Origin: Hydrogenophaga sp. | GTDB taxonomy: Bacteria; Pseudomonadota; Gammaproteobacteria; Burkholderiales; Burkholderiaceae_C | Direction of reading: 5' to 3' | NCBI GenBank assembly: GCA_016790705.1 | Contig: JAEUOT010000021.1 | Span: 1-64,000, forward strand | DNA: 64,000 nt | Part shown: one piece after another, positions 59,537 through 64,000 of the stretch | Numbering within the stretch: the first letter of the stretch is position 1 | Layout: every line of letters starts with the position of its first letter | Made by a program: the position numbers and the translations under genes | The notes under the pieces: generated by a model | What the model was told of the DNA's origin: nothing | The model's input: only the letters and a program-made list of their open reading frames with translations | The model's database searches: none

Positions 59537-61687
59537 TCAGCCGCCGATCATGCCGCCGTCGTTCTTCGTGATGACGATGGTGGCGGTGCGCGGACGCTGG
59601 CCCGGGCCGTAGCCGGCGTTGGCGGGCCAGCGGCTCTCGTACTTCGCGGCGTCGCCGATGTCGGCCATCTTCGTGTTTTCACCCGGGTGCTGGATGTTCA
59701 CGAACAGGGCGCGGCCGTCGGGCGTCTCGGTGATGCCGGTGATTTCGGCGCCCTTGGGGCCGACCAGGAAGCGCTTGAAGGTGGCCGGCGACTGTGGTTT
59801 GCCGACATGGGTGACGACGGTCCGGTCGCCGTGGGTCAGCGTCTTGCTGCCCCCATCACCGACGCGTCCAGGCACCGCCGCCAGCAGCATGCAGTTGGTC
59901 TGGTCGGTGTAGGCGCCGTCGTCGGTCTCGATCCAGCACAGGCCGGTCGCCTTGCTGAACACCAGGCCGTCGGGCGAGGACAGGTCGTTCTCGTCGCTCA
60001 GGTTGGAGAGGTTGATGGTCGACTTGTCGGCGCCGGCTTCGGCGGCGAACAGGTAGATGTCCCAGCGGAACGCCGTGTCGGCCGGCTTGCCCTCGGCCAG
60101 GCGAACGATGTGGCCGTTGACGTTGCCTTTCTGTTCCTTGCCGACCTTCAGGTCGGTGTAGGCGCGCGGGTTGGCGCTGTCGGTGGTCGCGGGCGTGCGG
60201 GCGCTGTTGTTGGTCAGCGTGATGTAGACCTCGCCGTTCTTCGGGTTCACGCCGGCCCACTCCGGGCGGTCCATCTTGGTGGCGCCGACCGCATCGGCGG
60301 CCAGGCGGGTGAAGACGGCGATGTCGGCCGCGTCCTTGAACTCGAAGTAAGAGCTGCCCGCGACGATGGGATTGTTCATCGACAGCTCCAGCCATTCGCC
60401 GCTGCCGTCGCTCTTGAAGCGCGCCACGTACAGCGTGCCCTTGTCGAGGTACTTGTCGCCGGCGGCGAGGCGGTTGGCCGGCTCGGCGTCGGCAGCGTCC
60501 CACCTGGCGTCCGAGACGAACTTGTAGATGTACTCGTTGCGGGCGTCGTCCCCCATGTAGGCCACCACCGGCTGGCCGGGGCTGACGCGGGCAAAGGTGA
60601 TGTTCTCGTGGCCCATGCGGCCCATGGCCGTGCGCTTGCGAATCACCGACGCGGTGTCGTAGGGATCGAGTTCCACCACATAGCCGAAGGTGTTCATCTC
60701 GTTGCGGTAGTCCTCCTTGGCCGAGGTGGCGAGGGCGCCGTTGTTCCAGCGCGCGAAGCGGTCTTCGCTGCCGCCGCTTTCCCAGCCGTGACGGCTGGCA
60801 TCGCCGGCCTTGCGGCCATAGCGTTTGAGGGCCTGAACCTGCTTGTCCTTCTTGCGGCGCTCATCGTCCTGGGCGTCGCGGAAGAAGTAGCCGAACCAGT
60901 TCTCTTCGCCGCTGACGTAGGTGCCCCAGGGCGTGCGGCCGGCGCCGCAGTTGTTGAGCGTGCCGCGCGAGCGGGTGGCGCTCGGGTCGAACTTCGTGAC
61001 CAGGTGCTCGCTGCCGCGCGCCGGGCCGTGGATGGCCGCCTCGCTCATGGTGGTGACGCGGCGGTTGAAGGCCGACGCCTGCTGATAGGCCCAGCGCTTG
61101 CCGTCGGAGCGGATCTCGACCACGGAAAGGCCGTGGACCATCAGCTCCTTGTCGATCTCGGTCGCCGGGCGGGGCAGGGTGGTCGTGCCGCCGTTGGCGT
61201 GCAGGAAGAATGAGGAGAGCTTCTCGTCGGTCGTCGCTTCGTGGTTCATCGCCAGCAGTCCGCGCAGGCTGGCGGTGCGCGAGGGCTTGCCATGGGCATC
61301 CAGGCCGTACCACTCCATGCCGTCGTGGTGGTCACCGGCGCGGTTGCCGAAGTCGGTGTCGGTGCCGTCGTTGCGGAAGGCGGGCGTCGAAGCGTTCAGC
61401 GGGTCGCCCAGCGCATAGATCACCTGCGCGGTGTAGCCCTCGGGCACCACCACCTTGTCGGCGGTGTGTTTGACCACGGCGCCAAACCCCAGGCTCTGCA
61501 GGGCCGGACCCTGGTCCTGCCCGATGCCGGCGCATGCGCTCAGGGCGCCCGTGCCGGCGGCCGTGCCAACGAGACCCGCACCACGCAGCAGGCTGCGGCG
61601 GTTCAGGCGTGACCGCAGGACCTGGTCAAAGGCGGGGTTGTCGGAGGGGTTGGAGTTCTCGTCGTTGAACGGGGATTCGGCTTTCAT
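59537..61687 (-). CDS. phoX: PhoX-family alkaline phosphatase (DUF839)
   Basis: PhoX is a calcium-dependent, Tat-exported alkaline phosphatase that frees phosphate from organic esters. The 716-residue protein has a twin-arginine signal (LNRRSLLRGAGLVGTAAGTG, followed by LSACAG). The DUF839 beta-propeller carries LLAMNHEATTDE, SGEENWFGYFFR, DPYDTASVIRKRTAMGR, VVAYMGDDARNEYIYKFV and DGLVFSKATGLCWIETDDG. The Tat signal is consistent with folding with metal in the cytoplasm. A Pho-box-like element lies 54 bp upstream, and ppk2 follows 1 base after its stop. Confidence 0.92.
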   Translation of the reverse strand: MKAESPFNDENSNPSDNPAFDQVLRSRLNRRSLLRGAGLVGTAAGTGALSACAGIGQDQGPALQSLGFGAVVKHTADKVVVPEGYTAQVIYALGDPLNASTPAFRNDGTDTDFGNRAGDHHDGMEWYGLDAHGKPSRTASLRGLLAMNHEATTDEKLSSFFLHANGGTTTLPRPATEIDKELMVHGLSVVEIRSDGKRWAYQQASAFNRRVTTMSEAAIHGPARGSEHLVTKFDPSATRSRGTLNNCGAGRTPWGTYVSGEENWFGYFFRDAQDDERRKKDKQVQALKRYGRKAGDASRHGWESGGSEDRFARWNNGALATSAKEDYRNEMNTFGYVVELDPYDTASVIRKRTAMGRMGHENITFARVSPGQPVVAYMGDDARNEYIYKFVSDARWDAADAEPANRLAAGDKYLDKGTLYVARFKSDGSGEWLELSMNNPIVAGSSYFEFKDAADIAVFTRLAADAVGATKMDRPEWAGVNPKNGEVYITLTNNSARTPATTDSANPRAYTDLKVGKEQKGNVNGHIVRLAEGKPADTAFRWDIYLFAAEAGADKSTINLSNLSDENDLSSPDGLVFSKATGLCWIETDDGAYTDQTNCMLLAAVPGRVGDGGSKTLTHGDRTVVTHVGKPQSPATFKRFLVGPKGAEITGITETPDGRALFVNIQHPGENTKMADIGDAAKYESRWPANAGYGPGQRPRTATIVITKNDGGMIGG

Positions 61688-61740
61688 GGGTGTTGCGACC
61701 TCGGGTGTGGAAATGAACGTGCCGCAGTCTGTCTGTGCGT

Positions 61741-61758
61741 GATGAAACTTTTGTGACG
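61741..61758 (-). promoter_or_regulatory. Pho-box-like element upstream of phoX
   Basis: Read on the minus strand, CGTCACAAAAGTTTCATC has two TCA cores exactly 11 bp apart with an A-rich 4-bp spacer, the layout of a PhoB site (CTGTCAT repeats). It lies 54 bp before the phoX start codon. Confidence 0.45.
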
Positions 61759-61792
61759 TGTGAACGGCATGCAGATGACAACTTGCGGATGT

Positions 61793-61810
61793 CCGTCATG
61801 AAAGATTCAT
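61793..61810 (+). promoter_or_regulatory. Pho-box-like element upstream of olsB
   Basis: CCGTCAT-GAAA-GATTCAT: the first half matches CTGTCAT at 6 of 7 positions, and the second TCA core follows at 11-bp period. It reads toward the OlsB-like gene, 109 bp before its start. Confidence 0.45.
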
Positions 61811-61919
61811 CGGACTGCCATGTCGCGTACACGGTGCCTGGCCAGCATGACGGGACATGAGCAACAACACCCTTCAATCTGCGTCGCTGACCGGCGCGAT
61901 CCTGCACAAGGAGTCTTCC

Positions 61920-62780
61920 ATGCGCGAACTGCCGACCCCGACGCTTGATCTTTCGCCTCTGCCCGATTTCCGGAGGCCACTTCATCCGCCGTCCTCCCGT
62001 GCGCCCGCAGTGGTGGTTCCTGGTGCGGTGGTCTCGACCGCTGCCGGCATCGACGTCGGCTGGGCACGGCATCTGGACGAAGTCCGCGAGGCGCAGCGCC
62101 TGAGGCACGAGGTGTTCGCCGGCGAGATGGGGGCCATTCTCTCCAACGCCGTTCCGGGCCACGATGTGGACCTGTTTGACGACTATTGCGAACACCTGCT
62201 GGTGCGCGAGAGCGGCACCCGCAAGGTGATCGGGACCTACCGGGTGCTGACCCCGGAACAGGCCAAGCGCGCCGGCAGCACCTACAGCGACACCGAATTC
62301 GACCTGGTTCGCCTGCGCGGACTGCGTGACCGCATGGTGGAGCTGGGACGAAGCTGTGTGCACCGCGACCATCGCCAGGGCGGCGTGATCATGGCGCTGT
62401 GGGGGGCGCTGGCCGGATTCATGCAACGCAACCGCCTGGACACCATGATCGGCTGCGCCAGCATCCCGATGAACATCGAGGGCGAACACGGCATGGTCGG
62501 CGGTGGCCACGCGGCCGCGAGCATCTGGCGCCAGGTGCGGGACAAGCACATGGCGCCGATCGACTGCCATGTGCGTCCGCGCCTGCCGCTGCCGATCGAG
62601 CAGCTGGACGACACGCTGGAGGTCGAGCCGCCGGCGCTGATCAAGGGCTATCTGCGCCTGGGCGCCAAGGTGATGGGGCCGCCGGCCTGGGATCCGGATT
62701 TCAACGCGGCGGACCTGCCGATGATCATGCGCATCGACGAACTGCCGCCGCGCTACCGGAGACACTTCCTTGGTGGTTGA
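61920..62780 (+). CDS. OlsB-like GNAT acyltransferase (ornithine lipid synthesis)
   Basis: This 286-residue protein belongs to the OlsB/hemolysin-like acyltransferase group that N-acylates ornithine to make lyso-ornithine lipid. Marks are EAQRLRHEVFAGEMGA near residue 70, HDVDLFDDYCEHLLV, VIGTYRVLTP, ELGRSCVHRDHRQG and YLRLGAKVMGPPAWDPDFNAADLPMIMRI. The ATG at 61920 is chosen because AAGGAG lies 6 nt before it; an ATG at 61857 in frame has no such site. It stands first in a row with a PlcP-like hydrolase and an Agt-like glycosyltransferase, and a Pho box precedes it, so lipid remodelling under phosphate shortage is likely. Confidence 0.8.
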   Translation: MRELPTPTLDLSPLPDFRRPLHPPSSRAPAVVVPGAVVSTAAGIDVGWARHLDEVREAQRLRHEVFAGEMGAILSNAVPGHDVDLFDDYCEHLLVRESGTRKVIGTYRVLTPEQAKRAGSTYSDTEFDLVRLRGLRDRMVELGRSCVHRDHRQGGVIMALWGALAGFMQRNRLDTMIGCASIPMNIEGEHGMVGGGHAAASIWRQVRDKHMAPIDCHVRPRLPLPIEQLDDTLEVEPPALIKGYLRLGAKVMGPPAWDPDFNAADLPMIMRIDELPPRYRRHFLGG

Positions 62781-63693
62781 GTCGCCCACCCTGCGCACGG
62801 TGTTCATCTCCGATGTGCACCTGGGCACGCCCGGCTGTCAGGCCGAGGCGTTGCTGGATTTCCTCAAGCACCACCCCTGCGAAACCATCTACCTGGTCGG
62901 TGACATCGTCGATGGCTGGCAGATGCGCCGCCGCTGGTTCTGGCCGCAGGCCCATAACGACGTGGTGCAGAAGCTGCTCCGGCGGGCGCGCAAGGGCTGC
63001 AAGGTGGTCTTCGTTCCGGGCAACCACGACGAGTTCGCGCGCCAGTTCGACGGCATCCATTTCGGCGGCATCGAGGTGGCGGAGGAGGCGGTCCACGTGA
63101 CCGCCGACGGCCGCAGGCTGTGGGTCATCCACGGCGACCACTTCGACGGTGTGATCCAGTGCGCCAAGTGGCTGGCGTACGTGGGTGACCGGGCCTATGG
63201 CCTCACCCTGGAAATCAACCGGCACTTCAACCGCATCCGGCACCGGTTGGGGCTGCCGTACTGGTCGCTCTCGCAGTACCTCAAGCACAAGGTCAAGCGG
63301 GCGGTCAGCCACGTCAACGACTTTGAACGCGCCGTGGCCGCCGAAGCGCGTGCTCGCGGTTTCCAGGGCGTCGTCTGTGGCCACATCCACCGCCCCGAGA
63401 TGCGCATGATCGACGGCACGCTGTACGCCAATGATGGCGACTGGGTCGAGAGTCTCTCGGCGCTGGTCGAGCACATGGACGGCCGGCTGGAACTGGTGCA
63501 CTGGCAAACGATGGGACACGGAGTCCGCAATGAAGATCCTGCTCGTGACGGACGCCTGGCAACCCCAGGTGAATGGCGTGGTGACCACGCTGGTGGAACT
63601 CGTGCGCCAGGTTCAGTCCCTGGGTCACGAGGTGTCGGTGGTCCACCCGGGGCAGTTCCGGACCCGGCCATGTCCCGGCTACGCTGGCATTGA
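62770..63693 (+). CDS. plcP: PlcP-like metallophosphoesterase (phospholipase C)
   Basis: This calcineurin-type phosphoesterase has the metal motifs FISDVHLGT, YLVGDIVDGWQMRRRWFWPQ, FVPGNHDEFARQF, VIHGDHFD and GVVCGHIHRPEM. YWSLSQYLKHKVKRAV and ANDGDWVES match PlcP, the enzyme that splits off phospholipid head groups during phosphate starvation, better than LpxH, a name often transferred to it. It starts at TTG 62770 (or GTG 62773) behind GGAG and overlaps the olsB-like stop. The frame runs 164 bp into the next gene, so the last ~53 residues are a low-complexity extension not expected in the family. Confidence 0.8.
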   Translation: MVVESPTLRTVFISDVHLGTPGCQAEALLDFLKHHPCETIYLVGDIVDGWQMRRRWFWPQAHNDVVQKLLRRARKGCKVVFVPGNHDEFARQFDGIHFGGIEVAEEAVHVTADGRRLWVIHGDHFDGVIQCAKWLAYVGDRAYGLTLEINRHFNRIRHRLGLPYWSLSQYLKHKVKRAVSHVNDFERAVAAEARARGFQGVVCGHIHRPEMRMIDGTLYANDGDWVESLSALVEHMDGRLELVHWQTMGHGVRNEDPARDGRLATPGEWRGDHAGGTRAPGSVPGSRGVGGPPGAVPDPAMSRLRWH

Positions 63694-64000
63694 GCTGGCC
63701 CTGTTCCCGGGCCGGCGTTTGCGGCGCCTGATGGACGAGGCACTGCCCGACGCCATCCACATCGCCACTGAGGGACCGCTGGGATGGGCGGCGCGGCGGC
63801 ATTGTCTGCGGCGCGGTTGGCCATTCACCACCGCTTTCCACACCCGGTTTCCCGAGATGCTGCAGATGGCGCTGGGCATTCCGGTCTCCTGGGGATACGC
63901 CATGCTCCGGCGGTTCCACCGGCCCAGCCAGGGTGTGATGGTGCCCACGTCGGGCATGCGCGCGCTGCTGGAGCGGTGTGCCTTTGCGCACCTGCGCGAC
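63530..64000 (+). CDS. Agt-like GT4 glycosyltransferase, N-terminal part (cut by window end)
   Basis: An uninterrupted 157-codon frame from ATG 63530 runs to the window edge. It reads MKILLVTDAWQPQVNGVVTT, then GHEVSVVHPGQF, ALPDAIHIATEGPLGWAAR and FTTAFHTRFPEMLQMALG, all hallmarks of a GT4 (retaining) lipid glycosyltransferase. This is the same family as Agt, which puts sugars on diacylglycerol released by PlcP. The overlap with the PlcP-like frame places it in the same transcript. The C-terminal catalytic half lies outside the window. Confidence 0.88.
   Translation, partial: MKILLVTDAWQPQVNGVVTTLVELVRQVQSLGHEVSVVHPGQFRTRPCPGYAGIELALFPGRRLRRLMDEALPDAIHIATEGPLGWAARRHCLRRGWPFTTAFHTRFPEMLQMALGIPVSWGYAMLRRFHRPSQGVMVPTSGMRALLERCAFAHLRD

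Overview
The window is high-GC chromosomal DNA from a betaproteobacterium of the order Burkholderiales, most like Comamonadaceae. The evidence is the gene content and protein style: an iscR-iscS-iscU-iscA-hscB-hscA-fdx operon, a soluble RnfB, an intracellular PHB depolymerase, the rlmE-ftsH-folP...glmM order, and a methylmalonyl-CoA/propionyl-CoA carboxylase operon. The genus cannot be fixed from sequence reading alone.

Left part (1-35043), housekeeping and metabolism. A propionate operon runs mcm (3' end only)-meaB-pccB-ydcF-like-pccA-VOC/epimerase-like and ends in a clear terminator. After it come a cupin gene, a small CxxC protein, a chemoreceptor with an extra C-terminal Cache-like sensor, rnfB, phaZ with a histone-H1-like tail, an aromatic/aspartate aminotransferase and uvrB. 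A LuxR-type response regulator and its overlapping histidine kinase precede the Isc iron-sulfur operon, whose promoter carries a recognisable IscR type-1 site. dnaQ, tRNA-Val(CAC), an FAD oxidoreductase, pyrD, rpiA, a glutaredoxin-like protein, prlC and yhbY follow. Last is rlmE-ftsH-folP.

Central part (35044-54401). The usual folP-glmM neighbourhood is interrupted by about 19.4 kb encoding a complete type IV secretion system: VirB1-VirB11 plus VirD4. VirB7 is a lipoprotein with a C-terminal N0-type domain, the hallmark of the Xanthomonadales-like, bacteria-killing X-T4SS. There is no relaxase, integrase or transposase. The cluster ends with a lipoprotein and a putative permuted papain-like amidase with an XVIPCD-like C-terminus, which I read as an immunity/effector pair. 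A second periplasmic-type lipoprotein with a Ca-binding-like loop and a LprI-like region lies before virD4. Between virB4 and virB6 is an AT-richer patch holding three tandem copies of a [BamE-like lipoprotein + virB5] module. All three lipoprotein genes are open, the first two virB5 copies are wrecked and the third is intact.

Right part (54402-64000). glmM resumes, followed by a GNAT acetyltransferase, a NamZ-type muramidase, a DOMON-like protein and a small lipoprotein. A phosphate-stress locus closes the window: phoX and ppk2 read leftward, and an OlsB-like acyltransferase, a PlcP-like phospholipase C and an Agt-like glycosyltransferase (cut by the window end) read rightward. Two Pho-box-like elements lie in the divergent promoter region. 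Together these genes would scavenge phosphate, handle polyphosphate and replace phospholipids by ornithine and glycolipids.
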